Assembly (NCBI GenBank): GCA_030705745.1
Contig: JAUZPT010000110.1
Span: forward strand, 1 to 8,458
DNA: 8,458 bases
Direction of reading: 5' to 3'
Origin: Bacillota bacterium
GTDB taxonomy: Bacteria > Bacillota > Bacilli > Bacillales > Cytobacillaceae
A model generated the notes under the pieces. The model saw only the letters and a list, made by a program, of their open reading frames with translations, had not been told where the DNA came from and ran no database searches. Of the stretch, positions 1 through 7,968 are shown piece after piece (the stretch's first letter is position 1; every line of letters starts with the position of its first letter). The position numbers were made by a program, and so were the translations under genes.

Positions 1-206
1 GGAATATTAATTTGTGGTGCAGCCAGCCCGATACCTGGACGAAGGCCGTATTGAGAAGCTATTTCCTCGTTTTGACTATTTTGCACATATTCCATTAATT
101 CTCTTAATATGAATTGATCTTCCTCTGATGGCGGCATGGAAACTTCTGCAGCAATTTTCCTAAGTGAAGGGTGGCCATCTCGGATAATATCCTCCATCGT
201 TAACAT
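1..206 (-). CDS. def: Peptide deformylase (type II), N-terminal part, runs off the window
   Basis: The minus strand reads 68 codons from an ATG at 206-204 to the window edge. Peptide deformylase is a cytosolic metalloenzyme that removes the formyl group from the N-terminal methionine of new proteins. Motif 1 of the family (GxGxAAxQ) is visible as GIGLAAPQ at about residues 58-65. It is preceded by the segment [16 protein letters not shown] and an acidic helix, as in the longer Gram-positive type II enzymes such as B. subtilis YkrB/DefB. The metal-binding motifs (EGCLS and HExxH) lie outside the window, so activity cannot be judged. The start is supported by AGGAG at about 217-221 (minus strand), 10 bases upstream. 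An overlapping ATG at 213 is out of frame and too close to that site. In B. subtilis this gene also lies just upstream of ykyA-pdhA. Confidence 0.93.
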   Translation of the reverse strand, partial: MLTMEDIIRDGHPSLRKIAAEVSMPPSEEDQFILRELMEYVQNSQNEEIASQYGLRPGIGLAAPQINI

Positions 207-253
207 GATTCATTCACTCCTGTTTAAGAACTTGCTAAACTCTGCTTCTCAAT

Positions 254-282
254 AGTCTATCAAACAATTGTTAAAATGTTAA
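254..282 (-). promoter_or_regulatory. Candidate sigma-A promoter of def
   Basis: Read on the minus strand, TTAACA (277-282) and TAGACT (254-259) are separated by 17 bases, which would start transcription near 247, about 40 bases before the def start. A 10-base palindrome, AACAATTGTT (263-272), sits in the spacer and could be an operator or chance. The -10 box matches only four of six consensus bases. Confidence 0.5.
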
Positions 283-324
283 CCATGTGTGCTCTTTATT
301 TGAATGGAGGAGATGAAAATACGC

Positions 325-355
325 AAAAAAAGGAGGGGGCGTGTTCCCTCACTCC
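325..355 (-). terminator. Rho-independent terminator behind the YjcZ-like gene
   Basis: On the minus strand AGGAG and GGG pair with CCC and CTCCT around a short loop (331-355), followed by a run of seven T (325-331). It lies about 64 bases after the stop codon of the small gene at 419-562, and separates it from def on the same strand. Confidence 0.7.
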
Positions 356-418
356 TGATATTTCTCACTCATCGATTTAGTTTTAGTTATTTGAATTCAC
401 TCAAAATTATATCGGGTG

Positions 419-562
419 TTAACACCAGCAGGCGCTACCAACGATAATGAGCAAAATGAATAGAACTACGATCAATGCAAAACCTCTGCCGTAACCGCAA
501 CCGCCATACCCGTAACCACAACAGCCACCGCCATATCCGTAGCCTCCGTAATAACCATACAT
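419..562 (-). CDS. YjcZ-like small Gly/Tyr-rich protein with one membrane helix
   Basis: This is a 47-codon gene on the minus strand, ATG at 562-560 and TAA at 421-419. The N-terminal half (residues 2-27) is made almost only of Gly, Tyr and Cys. It is followed by one hydrophobic segment, [15 protein letters not shown] (28-42), and a short tail SACWC. This layout is that of the YjcZ family of small sporulation-associated proteins, which are numerous in Bacillus; the exact role is unknown. Five cysteines (14, 15, 22, 45, 47) are notable in so short a protein. AAAGGGGG lies 10 bases upstream of the ATG, and a terminator follows at 325-355. I find no sigma-A promoter upstream, which would fit a sporulation sigma factor, but no clear sigma-E, -G or -K site could be assigned. 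It lies between def and ykyA as an independent unit. Confidence 0.85.
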   Translation of the reverse strand: MYGYYGGYGYGGGCCGYGYGGCGYGRGFALIVVLFILLIIVGSACWC

Positions 563-807
563 TTTCGGAAATCCCCCTTTGACTTATTTCACCCTGAATC
601 AATTACTACGGGCGATTAATACAGCCTATGAAGGTAAATGGTTTATGTATAGGCCAAAGCCTACTCGTAATAGAAATAATCTAGCATATAGATTTTTAGG
701 GATTACAAGCCATAATGGGGGTTAACAAGCCGTATTTTTGGTATCTTGTCAAACGTGATTATTGTCGATATAGTAAGAATTGCGGAAATATTATGGAGGT
801 TGAATCG
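563..807. other. Divergent intergenic region between YjcZ-like gene and ykyA
   Basis: These 245 bases contain the control regions of both neighbours. The ykyA side has a clear promoter at 746-774. The rest shows two small inverted repeats, TAGGC-CAAA-GCCTA (650-663) and AATCTA-5-TAGATT (678-694), of unknown meaning. An in-frame ATG at 715 upstream of ykyA lacks a ribosome binding site and lies upstream of the promoter, so I read this stretch as non-coding. Confidence 0.6.
746..774 (+). promoter_or_regulatory. Sigma-A promoter of ykyA
   Basis: TTGTCA (746-751) and TATAGT (769-774) are 17 bases apart, each matching five of six consensus bases. Transcription would start near 781, leaving a leader of about 27 bases that includes the GGAGG site at 795-799. 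This position rules out the upstream ATG at 715 as the main start. Confidence 0.75.
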
Positions 808-1482
808 ATGCGAGTTTATTTAAAAAATAGTACCCTCATTGCAATTATTAGCTCAATCCTAATGTTAACAGGCTGTTTCAATCAACAAACTCCAGCTGAA
901 AAAATGTATGTGGTCATGGAAAAGGTCGTTACAGCGGAGAAGGGCTTTGAAGATCAGCAAGATCCTTTAGTTGAATTAGAAATGAAAGAGAAAGTACAGT
1001 ATGATCAAATCATGGCACTTGGCATGAAGCAATATGAAAAAGTGGTTAAAATCGCAGATGAAGCCATAAAGAATTCCTTGCAGCGTAAAGCATATATGAA
1101 TGTGGAACAGAAAAGCTTGAAGGAATCTGAAATGGAATTCAAAAAAACGGGTGAATTCATTAAAGATATTGATGATGATCAATTGAGAAACAAAGCCAAG
1201 GAACTTTACAAAACCATGATGACAAGGTATAAAACACATGCTGTGCTTTATCGGGAATATATGACAGGCATTGCCTATGATCAGGAGTTATACCGTTTGT
1301 TTGAAAAGCAGAACGTTACACTAGATGAACTTCAGTCTGAGATCAATAAGATAAACAGCACATACAAGAAAATTTATGCTGCTAATAATCAATTTAATGA
1401 GCTGACACTAAAATACAATAAGGAAAAATTATCCTTTTATGAAACTGCAGGTATAAAAATAGATAAAAGTAAGAGTAAATAA
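808..1482 (+). CDS. ykyA: YkyA-like putative cell-wall-binding lipoprotein
   Basis: The product is 224 residues with a lipoprotein signal: positively charged start (MRVYLKN), hydrophobic stretch (residues 8-20) and lipobox L20-T21-G22-C23. Signal peptidase II would cut before Cys23, anchoring the protein to the outer face of the membrane. The mature part is very hydrophilic, rich in Lys, Glu and Gln, and looks largely helical, possibly coiled-coil. I match it to the YkyA family, annotated as putative cell-wall-binding lipoproteins, from the fold pattern and from its place just before pdhA as in B. subtilis; its molecular role is not established. The ATG at 808 is chosen over an in-frame ATG at 715 because GGAGG (795-799) is 8 bases upstream, the promoter at 746-774 lies between the two, and only this start puts the signal peptide at the N-terminus. 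It is a single-gene unit closed by a terminator. Confidence 0.85.
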   Translation: MRVYLKNSTLIAIISSILMLTGCFNQQTPAEKMYVVMEKVVTAEKGFEDQQDPLVELEMKEKVQYDQIMALGMKQYEKVVKIADEAIKNSLQRKAYMNVEQKSLKESEMEFKKTGEFIKDIDDDQLRNKAKELYKTMMTRYKTHAVLYREYMTGIAYDQELYRLFEKQNVTLDELQSEINKINSTYKKIYAANNQFNELTLKYNKEKLSFYETAGIKIDKSKSK

Positions 1483-1486
1483 AAAA

Positions 1487-1510
1487 ATCGGTGAAGACAC
1501 CGATTTTTTT
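1487..1510 (+). terminator. Terminator of ykyA
   Basis: A perfect 7-bp stem ATCGGTG / CACCGAT (1487-1493 and 1498-1504) with loop AAGA is followed by a T run to 1510 and preceded by an A run, so it could work on both strands. It starts five bases after the ykyA stop and separates ykyA from the pdh operon. Confidence 0.93.
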
Positions 1511-1521
1511 ATTTTCAACTT

Positions 1522-1550
1522 TTGTTACCCAACTGTTACATTGATGTAAT
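1522..1550 (+). promoter_or_regulatory. Candidate distal promoter of the pdh operon
   Basis: TTGTTA (1522-1527) and TGTAAT (1545-1550) are spaced by 17 bases, matching four and five of six consensus bases. The palindrome TTACATTGATGTAA (1536-1549) covers the spacer end and the -10 box, so a bound protein would block it. If used, the pdhA leader would be about 400 bases long. Confidence 0.4.
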
Positions 1551-1755
1551 ACAGAATGATTATTTTTATAATACAGATAAGAATGTTGTTTGAAAAATAA
1601 ACAATATGGGTATGATGAAAAATTTAGAGTTGTTGTTATTGACGAGCGCAACAGAGTTGTTGTAAACTCAGATTGTGAAAAAATATTGTATCATTTATTT
1701 TTCAATTATCACTGATACAGAATTTAATGCTGATGGTAAGAAGATGCAGTGTTTT

Positions 1756-1784
1756 TTGTGGGATTGAATGTGGAAAACTATATC
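1756..1784 (+). promoter_or_regulatory. Candidate proximal promoter of the pdh operon
   Basis: TTGTGG (1756-1761) and TATATC (1779-1784) are spaced by 17 bases; both are imperfect (four of six). Transcription would begin near 1791, right at the base of the hairpin at 1793-1822, giving a leader of roughly 170 bases with a structured 5' end. Confidence 0.35.
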
Positions 1785-1792
1785 GAACTGAA

Positions 1793-1833
1793 ATAATGTT
1801 CGTCATCTCAGAAGAACATTGTCTGACCCTGAG
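1793..1833 (+). promoter_or_regulatory. Hairpin with pseudoknot potential in the pdhA leader
   Basis: AATGTTC (1795-1801) pairs perfectly with GAACATT (1814-1820), extendable by two pairs to 1793 and 1822. The loop contains CTCAG (1807-1811), complementary to CTGAG (1829-1833) just downstream, giving H-type pseudoknot geometry with loops of 5, 2 and 8 bases. Alternatively TCAGA (1808-1812) could pair with TCTGA (1822-1826). It is about 110 bases before the ribosome binding site. Function is unknown, and short complementarities of this size can occur by chance. Confidence 0.35.
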
Positions 1834-1904
1834 CAAATATTAGAAGGAAATGAACGAAATCATCTGTACTTTATCCATTACTTTTGGGCAATCTAATTAG
1901 GTGA

Positions 1905-3077
<1,173 letters not shown>

Positions 3078-3080
3078 GCC

Positions 3081-4058
3081 ATGGCTCAATTGACAATGAT
3101 TCAAGCAATTACGGATGCACTAAAAACTGAACTTCGCAATGATCCGAATGTATTAGTATTCGGTGAAGACGTTGGAGTGAACGGTGGTGTGTTCCGTGCA
3201 ACTGAAGGACTCCAAAGTGAATTTGGAGAAGACCGCGTATTCGATACACCGCTTGCAGAATCTGGTATCGGCGGTTTAGCAATTGGTTTAGGGTTACAGG
3301 GCTTCCGTCCCGTACCTGAAATTCAATTCTTTGGCTTTGTATTTGAAGTTATGGATTCAATTGCAGGCCAATTAGCTCGTATGCGTTTCCGTTCAGGAGG
3401 CCGTTATACTGCACCTGTAACGATTCGTTCTCCTTTCGGAGGTGGCGTACATACGCCTGAAATGCATGCTGACAGTTTAGAGGGATTAATGGCACAAACA
3501 CCTGGTGTTAAAGTGGTCATTCCTTCTACACCTTACGATGCAAAAGGATTATTAATCTCAGCTATCCGTGATAATGACCCTGTCATTTTCCTTGAGCACA
3601 TGAAGCTATACCGCTCATTCCGCCAGGAGGTTCCTGAGGGTGAGTATACGATTCCGCTTGGTAAAGCAGACGTGAAACGTGAAGGTACAGACTTAACAAT
3701 CGTAACTTATGGAGCAATGGTACAAGAATCATTAAAAGCAGCTGAAGAACTTGAAAAAGAAGGACACTCTGTCGAAGTGATCGACCTTCGCACAATTAGT
3801 CCTTTGGATATCGACACAATTATTGCGTCCGTTGAAAAAACAGGACGTGCAATCGTTGTCCAAGAAGCACAAAAACAGGCGGGAATTGCTGCGAACGTAG
3901 TTGCAGAAATTAACGACCGTGCGATTTTGAGCTTGGAAGCGCCAGTACTTCGCGTAGCTGCGCCTGATACTGTTTTCCCATTCTCGCAAGCTGAGACCGT
4001 TTGGCTTCCAAATTATAAAGATGTAATCGAAACAGCTAAAAAAGTTTTAACATTCTAA
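3081..4058 (+). CDS. pdhB: Pyruvate dehydrogenase E1 component, beta subunit
   Basis: The 325-residue beta chain completes the E1 active sites, which lie at the alpha/beta interfaces. The N-terminal pyrimidine-binding domain carries the conserved glutamate that activates thiamine diphosphate (Glu60 in [10 protein letters not shown]), the FFGFVFE segment (83-89) and the active-site His129 in MHADSLE. The C-terminal transketolase-like domain follows from about residue 190 ([16 protein letters not shown] onward, with [12 protein letters not shown] at 232-243). Its C-terminal half is the part that docks to the E2 binding domain in related complexes. The length is standard. The likely ribosome binding site, AAAGGAG (3062-3068), lies inside the end of pdhA, 12 bases before the ATG; that spacing is a little long, so coupling to pdhA translation is likely. 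The next gene is 77 bases away, across a hairpin. Confidence 0.98.
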   Translation: MAQLTMIQAITDALKTELRNDPNVLVFGEDVGVNGGVFRATEGLQSEFGEDRVFDTPLAESGIGGLAIGLGLQGFRPVPEIQFFGFVFEVMDSIAGQLARMRFRSGGRYTAPVTIRSPFGGGVHTPEMHADSLEGLMAQTPGVKVVIPSTPYDAKGLLISAIRDNDPVIFLEHMKLYRSFRQEVPEGEYTIPLGKADVKREGTDLTIVTYGAMVQESLKAAEELEKEGHSVEVIDLRTISPLDIDTIIASVEKTGRAIVVQEAQKQAGIAANVVAEINDRAILSLEAPVLRVAAPDTVFPFSQAETVWLPNYKDVIETAKKVLTF

Positions 4059-4061
4059 TGG

Positions 4062-4091
4062 ATGAGAGGGGAGAATTGCTGCTTCCCTCAT
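4062..4091 (+). promoter_or_regulatory. Hairpin between pdhB and pdhC
   Basis: TGAG (4063-4066), GG (4068-4069) and AG (4072-4073) pair with CTCA (4087-4090), CC (4085-4086) and CT (4082-4083) around the loop AATTGCTG, with a G-T pair and two bulges. It begins three bases after the pdhB stop. No long T run follows, so it is not a typical terminator. It could be an mRNA-processing or stability element, or a leaky attenuator, setting E2/E3 levels against E1. This is inference. Confidence 0.45.
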
Positions 4092-4135
4092 TTCCTTAAT
4101 AAAGCAGAATATGAACTATAGGAGGATGAATCCAA

Positions 4136-5497
4136 GTGTCATTTCAATTTAAAATGCCTGACATCGGCGAAGGTATTCACGAAGGCGAAATCGTCAAGTG
4201 GTTTGTAAAAGCTGGCGACAAAGTCCAAGAGGACGATGTTCTTTGTGAAGTTCAAAATGATAAAGCTGTCGTAGAAATCCCTTCACCAGTTGCAGGGACA
4301 GTTGAAGAAGTATTAATCGGTGAGGGTACAATTGCAACAGTTGGCCAAATACTGATTACATTTGATGCTCCTGGATATGAAAACTTGAAGTTTAAAGGTG
4401 ATCACGAAGACGAGGCGCCTAAACAACAGGAAAAAACCGAAGCTCAGGTTCAATCAACGCTAGAAGCTGGCCAGGATATCAAGAAAGAAGCAGCAACACC
4501 AGAGATAGCTCCAGCAGCAACCGGCGCAGGCGTTCAGCAACAGGCTGAAGTCGACCTTGACCGCCGAATCATTGCTATGCCTTCCGTTCGTAAATACGCG
4601 CGTGAAAAAGGCGTTGAAATCCGTCAGGTTTCCGGTACAGGAAAAAATGGCCGAATCATGAAAAATGATATTGATGCATTCTTAACCGGTGGTGCGTCTG
4701 CACCTGCAGTTCAAGCTGTATCTGCAGAAACAGCAGCTGCTCCAAAAGCGGAAGAAACAAAAACGGCAGCGGCTGCACCAATTCCTCAGGGAGAATATCC
4801 TGAAACGCGTGAAAAAATGAGCGGTATTCGTAAAGCTATTGCAAAAGCGATGGTAAATTCGAAGCATACAGCACCGCACGTTACATTAATGGATGAAGTG
4901 GATGTAACAAAATTGGTTACACACCGCAAGAAATTTAAGGATGTTGCAGCTCAAAAAGGAATTAAGCTTACGTTCTTACCTTATATCGTGAAAGCACTGA
5001 CAAGCGCGCTTCGTGAATTCCCGGCGTTAAATACGTCATTGGATGACGCGACAAGTGAAATCATCCACAAGCATTATTATAATATCGGAATTGCAGCCGA
5101 CACGGAAAAAGGCTTACTTGTTCCGGTTGTAAAAGATGCGGATCGCAAATCTGTATTTACAATTTCTAATGATATTAATGTACTTGCAGGAAAAGCGCGT
5201 GATGGAAAGCTTGCTCCTAACGAAATGAAAGGCGCATCTTGTACCATTTCTAACATCGGTTCAGCTGGTGGACAGTGGTTTACTCCTGTCATTAACCATC
5301 CGGAAGTAGCTATTCTTGGAGTTGGGCGCATTGCGGAAAAGCCGATCGTAAGAGACGGTGAAATCGTTGCTGCACCTGTATTGGCTTTGTCCTTAAGCTT
5401 TGACCACCGCATGATTGACGGTGCGACTGCACAAAATGCGCTAAATCATATTAAGCGTTTATTGAACGATCCAGAACTTTTGTTAATGGAGGGGTAA
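4136..5497 (+). CDS. pdhC: Pyruvate dehydrogenase E2, dihydrolipoamide acetyltransferase
   Basis: This 453-residue E2 builds the icosahedral core of the complex in Bacillus and moves the acetyl group from E1 to coenzyme A. Domains in order: one lipoyl domain (2-80) with the lipoylated Lys43 in [11 protein letters not shown]; a flexible charged and Gln-rich linker (about 88-140); the peripheral-subunit-binding domain (about 147-183, [14 protein letters not shown] through NDIDAF), which holds E1 or E3; a second Ala/Pro-rich linker (184-222); and the catalytic domain (223-453). The active-site motif is DHRMIDG (423-429), with His424 and Asp428. The start is a GTG at 4136, placed 10 bases after AGGAGG (4120-4125); an ATG at 4126 is out of frame and stops after eight codons. 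Starting at the GTG gives the family's usual N-terminus. The gene is followed by pdhD after 3 bases. Confidence 0.98.
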   Translation: MSFQFKMPDIGEGIHEGEIVKWFVKAGDKVQEDDVLCEVQNDKAVVEIPSPVAGTVEEVLIGEGTIATVGQILITFDAPGYENLKFKGDHEDEAPKQQEKTEAQVQSTLEAGQDIKKEAATPEIAPAATGAGVQQQAEVDLDRRIIAMPSVRKYAREKGVEIRQVSGTGKNGRIMKNDIDAFLTGGASAPAVQAVSAETAAAPKAEETKTAAAAPIPQGEYPETREKMSGIRKAIAKAMVNSKHTAPHVTLMDEVDVTKLVTHRKKFKDVAAQKGIKLTFLPYIVKALTSALREFPALNTSLDDATSEIIHKHYYNIGIAADTEKGLLVPVVKDADRKSVFTISNDINVLAGKARDGKLAPNEMKGASCTISNIGSAGGQWFTPVINHPEVAILGVGRIAEKPIVRDGEIVAAPVLALSLSFDHRMIDGATAQNALNHIKRLLNDPELLLMEG

Positions 5498-5500
5498 TAA

Positions 5501-6910
5501 ATGGTAGTTGGAGATTTCCCAATTGAAACAGATACTATAATCGTTGGTGCCGGTCCTGGTGGGTATGTTGCAGCCATTCGTGCAGCTCAGCTGGGTCAGA
5601 AGGTCACAATCGTTGAGAGAGGTACCCTTGGTGGAGTGTGTCTTAATGTCGGATGTATCCCATCAAAAGCGTTGATTGCTGCTGGCCATCGTTTCGAGTC
5701 AGCCAAGCATTCAGATGATATTGGAATTACAGCTGAAAATGTCAAGGTTGATTTTTCAAAGGTTCAAAAGTGGAAAAGCAGCGTTGTTAACAAGCTTACA
5801 GGTGGAGTAGAAGGCTTGTTAAAAGGCAATAAGGTGGAAATCGTTCGTGGCGAAGCATTTTTTGTCGATGGCAATACGCTTCGTGTAATGGATGAAAACT
5901 CTGCACAAACTTATACATTCAAAAATGCGATTATTGCTACAGGTTCTCGCCCAATCGAGCTTCCTGCATTTAAATATACAAAACGTGTTCTTGATTCTAC
6001 TGGTGCACTTGCTCTTCAAGAAATTCCTGAAAAAATCGTTGTCATCGGCGGCGGTTATATCGGAACGGAACTTGGCGGAGCATACGCAAACTTTGGCACA
6101 CAAGTGACAATTTTAGAAGGCACGGATGAGATTCTTAACGGTTTTGAAAAGCAAATGTCTTCACTTGTTAAACGCAACCTGAAGAAAAAAGGCGCGGAAA
6201 TCATCACGAAGGCACTTGCTAAAGGCGTGGAAGAAACAGAGAACGGTGTGACTGTTTCCTACGAAGTGAAAGGTGAATTACAAAAAGTTGAGGCTGATTA
6301 TGTATTCGTTATGGTCGGACGACGTCCAAACACAGATGAACTAGGCCTTGAACAAGCTGGCGTTGAAATGACTGATCGCGGAATCATTAAAATCGATAAG
6401 CAATGCCGTACGAGCGTTAGCAATATTTATGCAATCGGTGATATCGTCGAAGGCCCGCCGCTCGCTCACAAAGCTTCTTATGAAGGCAAGATCGCGGCAG
6501 AAGCAATTGCTGGACATCCTTCTGAAATCGACTATCTGGCTATTCCTGCAGTCGTATTCTCTGATCCGGAACTAGCTTCCGTTGGTTATACTGAAGCACA
6601 AGCGAAGGAAGAAGGAATCGACGTATTAGCGTCCAAGTTCCCATTCGCAGCGAATGGACGCGCACTTGCATTAAATAGCACAGATGGCTTCATGAAACTG
6701 ATCACTCGTAAAGAAGACGGTCTTGTTATCGGTGCACAAATTGCCGGTTCAAGCGCGTCTGACATGATTGCTGAACTTGGCCTTGCCATCGAAGCAGGCA
6801 TGACAGCTGAAGATTTAGCAATGACCATCCACGCTCATCCAACCCTTGGTGAAATCACCATGGAAGCAGCTGAAGTGGCAATGGGAAGCCCTATCCATAT
6901 TATTAAATAA
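5501..6910 (+). CDS. pdhD: Dihydrolipoamide dehydrogenase, E3 component
   Basis: This 469-residue flavoprotein reoxidises the dihydrolipoyl groups of E2 and passes electrons through FAD to NAD+. The motifs appear in order: FAD-binding GAGPGG (16-21); redox-active disulfide CLNVGC (Cys47 and Cys52); a GSRPIELP segment (148-155); NAD-binding GGGYIG (183-188); the second FAD motif IYAIGD (309-314); and the C-terminal dimerisation domain with HAHPTLGE (444-451), containing the catalytic base His446 and its partner Glu451. The N-terminus [12 protein letters not shown] is the one typical of Bacillus PdhD. GGAGGGG (5488-5494) lies 8 bases before the ATG and overlaps the last codons of pdhC, so translation is probably coupled. 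As E3 is shared in many bacteria, it may also serve 2-oxoglutarate dehydrogenase; that cannot be seen here. A strong terminator follows. Confidence 0.98.
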   Translation: MVVGDFPIETDTIIVGAGPGGYVAAIRAAQLGQKVTIVERGTLGGVCLNVGCIPSKALIAAGHRFESAKHSDDIGITAENVKVDFSKVQKWKSSVVNKLTGGVEGLLKGNKVEIVRGEAFFVDGNTLRVMDENSAQTYTFKNAIIATGSRPIELPAFKYTKRVLDSTGALALQEIPEKIVVIGGGYIGTELGGAYANFGTQVTILEGTDEILNGFEKQMSSLVKRNLKKKGAEIITKALAKGVEETENGVTVSYEVKGELQKVEADYVFVMVGRRPNTDELGLEQAGVEMTDRGIIKIDKQCRTSVSNIYAIGDIVEGPPLAHKASYEGKIAAEAIAGHPSEIDYLAIPAVVFSDPELASVGYTEAQAKEEGIDVLASKFPFAANGRALALNSTDGFMKLITRKEDGLVIGAQIAGSSASDMIAELGLAIEAGMTAEDLAMTIHAHPTLGEITMEAAEVAMGSPIHIIK

Positions 6911-6914
6911 AAAC

Positions 6915-6950
6915 AAAATCCTTTCCGTTTATGCGGAAAGGATTTTTTAT
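6915..6950 (+). terminator. Terminator of the pdh operon
   Basis: A perfect 13-bp stem (6915-6927 with 6934-6946, core ATCCTTTCCG / CGGAAAGGAT) with a six-base loop runs into T-rich sequence. It starts five bases after the pdhD stop and closes the operon. Confidence 0.95.
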
Positions 6951-7109
6951 GATGTTTTAAAAAAATTAAAAATGGGAATTGACAAATATCCATAAATTTC
7001 TTGTCGTAAAAATGTTTAGAATGTAAATCTATCCTTTTGAAAAAGAACATATAATTCTAAAACAGAGATGATAACTCATAAATCCGCATAAAAGTATTGG
7101 TGGTGGGTG

Positions 7110-7352
7110 ATGAAAATTTATGTTGTAATCCTATTGCAATTTATTCTATGGAGTGGATATACGCTCACAGCATGGCTATCCAAGCATGATCAGCCTATTT
7201 ATAATATTGCTATGTTTCTTATCTTTCTTAATCTTGCGTTCCAATTAGGAAATTACATCACGAAATCATCTCGCCATACTTTTTTCATAACTGCGTTTAG
7301 CCTGACTCTTTATGTGTCATTTCATCTAACCATGTCTTTTTTTGGCCAATAA
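7110..7352 (+). CDS. Small predicted membrane protein, three helices, function unknown
   Basis: This gene encodes 80 residues dominated by three hydrophobic segments: about 3-22 (YVVILLQFILWSGYTLTAWL), 30-50 (IYNIAMFLIFLNLAFQLG) and 58-78 (FFITAFSLTLYVSFHLTMSF), joined by short polar loops (SKHDQP, TKSSRH). It is therefore probably an integral membrane protein. I do not recognise the family. The ATG at 7110 is preceded by GGTGG (7099-7103), a weak ribosome binding site; a GTG directly before it (7107) could also be used and would add one residue. The 163-base gap after pdhD contains a terminator and a possible promoter, TTGTCG (7001-7006) with TAAATC (7024-7029) at 17 bases, so the gene is probably transcribed separately. 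It ends at the shared terminator at 7360-7382. Confidence 0.7.
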   Translation: MKIYVVILLQFILWSGYTLTAWLSKHDQPIYNIAMFLIFLNLAFQLGNYITKSSRHTFFITAFSLTLYVSFHLTMSFFGQ

Positions 7353-7359
7353 AAAACAA

Positions 7360-7382
7360 AAACACAGCCTGTGGCTGTGTTT
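7360..7382. terminator. Bidirectional terminator between convergent genes
   Basis: ACACAGCC (7362-7369) pairs with GGCTGTGT (7373-7380) around loop TGT, with two further A-T pairs outside. T-rich tracts lie on both sides: TTATTTT on the plus strand, and a stronger T-rich run over 7350-7361 when read on the minus strand. The stop codon of the minus-strand gene (7381-7383) touches the stem, so one hairpin serves both genes. Confidence 0.9.
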
Positions 7383-7815
7383 ATTTTCTTGGATAATAAT
7401 ACATAATTCTTCCGTTAAAAAGATGAAGTTCACCTTTAAGTTTGTTGGCGAGAAATTTGCAAAACTCATTCGCTTTTCCCTTATCGCCAAAAGTGGAACC
7501 TTCAGGCAAAGTAATCTGTATGTAGGATTGTTCACTTTCTACTCCGTTTTCATCAAGTACGGTTTCTTTATCAGCTCCGATAATCATTGCATAATATCTG
7601 TCGTTTTCGGAATGAAGATAAAACCATTTATCTTTTCCTTCTTCTGTTTCTTTAATTGAATAAGGAAAAGAAACCTCCTCATATTTCCAGCCTAGCTGAT
7701 CACCAGTTTTTGCAGTGATTTCTTTATAATAGTGAAAAAACTGTTTGACTTCGTCGATCGTAATATCTTTCTGTGAAGAAGCAGCAACAAGTTTTATATA
7801 TGCATTTTCTGCCAT
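7381..7815 (-). CDS. DUF1885-like protein of unknown function
   Basis: The minus strand encodes 144 residues from ATG 7815-7813 to TAA 7383-7381. There is no signal peptide or membrane segment, so it is probably cytosolic. Recognisable stretches are ENAYIKLV at the N-terminus (3-10), a helix ITIDEVKQFFHYYKEIT (18-34), GWKYEEVSFPY (42-52), a strand-rich middle (WFYLHSENDRYYAMIIGADK, 64-83), YIQITLPEGSTFGDKGKANE (98-117) and a closing YYYPRK. From memory this resembles the small Bacillaceae family DUF1885, for which a structure but no function is known; I could not check this. AAGGGGG (7824-7830) is 8 bases before the start, and a good promoter lies at 7854-7883. It is convergent with the membrane-protein gene and divergent from the gene at 7969. 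Confidence 0.8.
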   Translation of the reverse strand: MAENAYIKLVAASSQKDITIDEVKQFFHYYKEITAKTGDQLGWKYEEVSFPYSIKETEEGKDKWFYLHSENDRYYAMIIGADKETVLDENGVESEQSYIQITLPEGSTFGDKGKANEFCKFLANKLKGELHLFNGRIMYYYPRK

Positions 7816-7853
7816 CTTTATTTCCCCCTTACAACCAAATACTGTACCATTTT

Positions 7854-7883
7854 ATTCTAGCATTGGTGAAAATCGAATGACAA
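7854..7883 (-). promoter_or_regulatory. Sigma-A promoter of the DUF1885-like gene
   Basis: On the minus strand TTGTCA (7878-7883) and TAGAAT (7854-7859) are spaced by 18 bases, each five of six to consensus. The start would lie near 7847, about 32 bases before the ATG. Confidence 0.65.
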
Positions 7884-7904
7884 CAACTATAATGGGTATT
7901 TTTC

Positions 7905-7933
7905 TTGTCTTTTTACTAAAAATGAAATATAAT
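7905..7933 (+). promoter_or_regulatory. Sigma-A promoter of the DUF3055-like gene
   Basis: TTGTCT (7905-7910) and a perfect TATAAT (7928-7933) are 17 bases apart. Transcription would start near 7940, giving a leader of about 29 bases before the ATG at 7969. It is back to back with the promoter at 7854-7883, and the two -35 boxes are only 21 bases apart. Confidence 0.7.
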
Positions 7934-7968
7934 AATATTCTAAATATTTAGATAAAAGGAGAGATGTC

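Noticed and set aside
313..450. Short plus-strand frame from ATG 313 behind a GGAGG
   Set aside because: The GGAGG is only two bases from the ATG, and the frame runs through the terminator and antisense to the YjcZ-like gene. The encoded sequence is not protein-like.
715..807. Upstream in-frame ATG (715) that would extend the YkyA-like protein by 31 residues
   Set aside because: It has no ribosome binding site, lies upstream of the predicted promoter at 746-774, and would bury the lipoprotein signal peptide inside the protein.
1394..1651. 85-codon minus-strand frame across the ykyA end and its terminator
   Set aside because: It reads through a perfect terminator hairpin and antisense to ykyA, with no start signals.
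1606..1665. 19-codon ATG frame (MGMMKNLELLLL...) as a pdh leader peptide
   Set aside because: No ribosome binding site precedes the ATG and no attenuator structure follows it directly.
1639..1668. TTGACG with TAAACT as a third pdhA promoter
   Set aside because: The spacing is 18 and the -10 box matches only four of six; it lies within the repeat region and is weaker than the two listed candidates.
5077..5412. 111-codon minus-strand frame inside pdhC
   Set aside because: It is fully antisense to the catalytic domain of PdhC, with no ribosome binding site. Such frames arise from codon bias.
7342..7659. 105-codon plus-strand frame over the DUF1885-like gene
   Set aside because: It starts in the terminator region and is antisense to a gene with its own promoter and ribosome binding site; its composition is Phe/Lys/Ile-rich as expected of a shadow frame.
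7745..7951. 68-codon plus-strand frame crossing the divergent promoter region
   Set aside because: It begins inside the DUF1885-like gene on the opposite strand and covers both promoters; there is no ribosome binding site.
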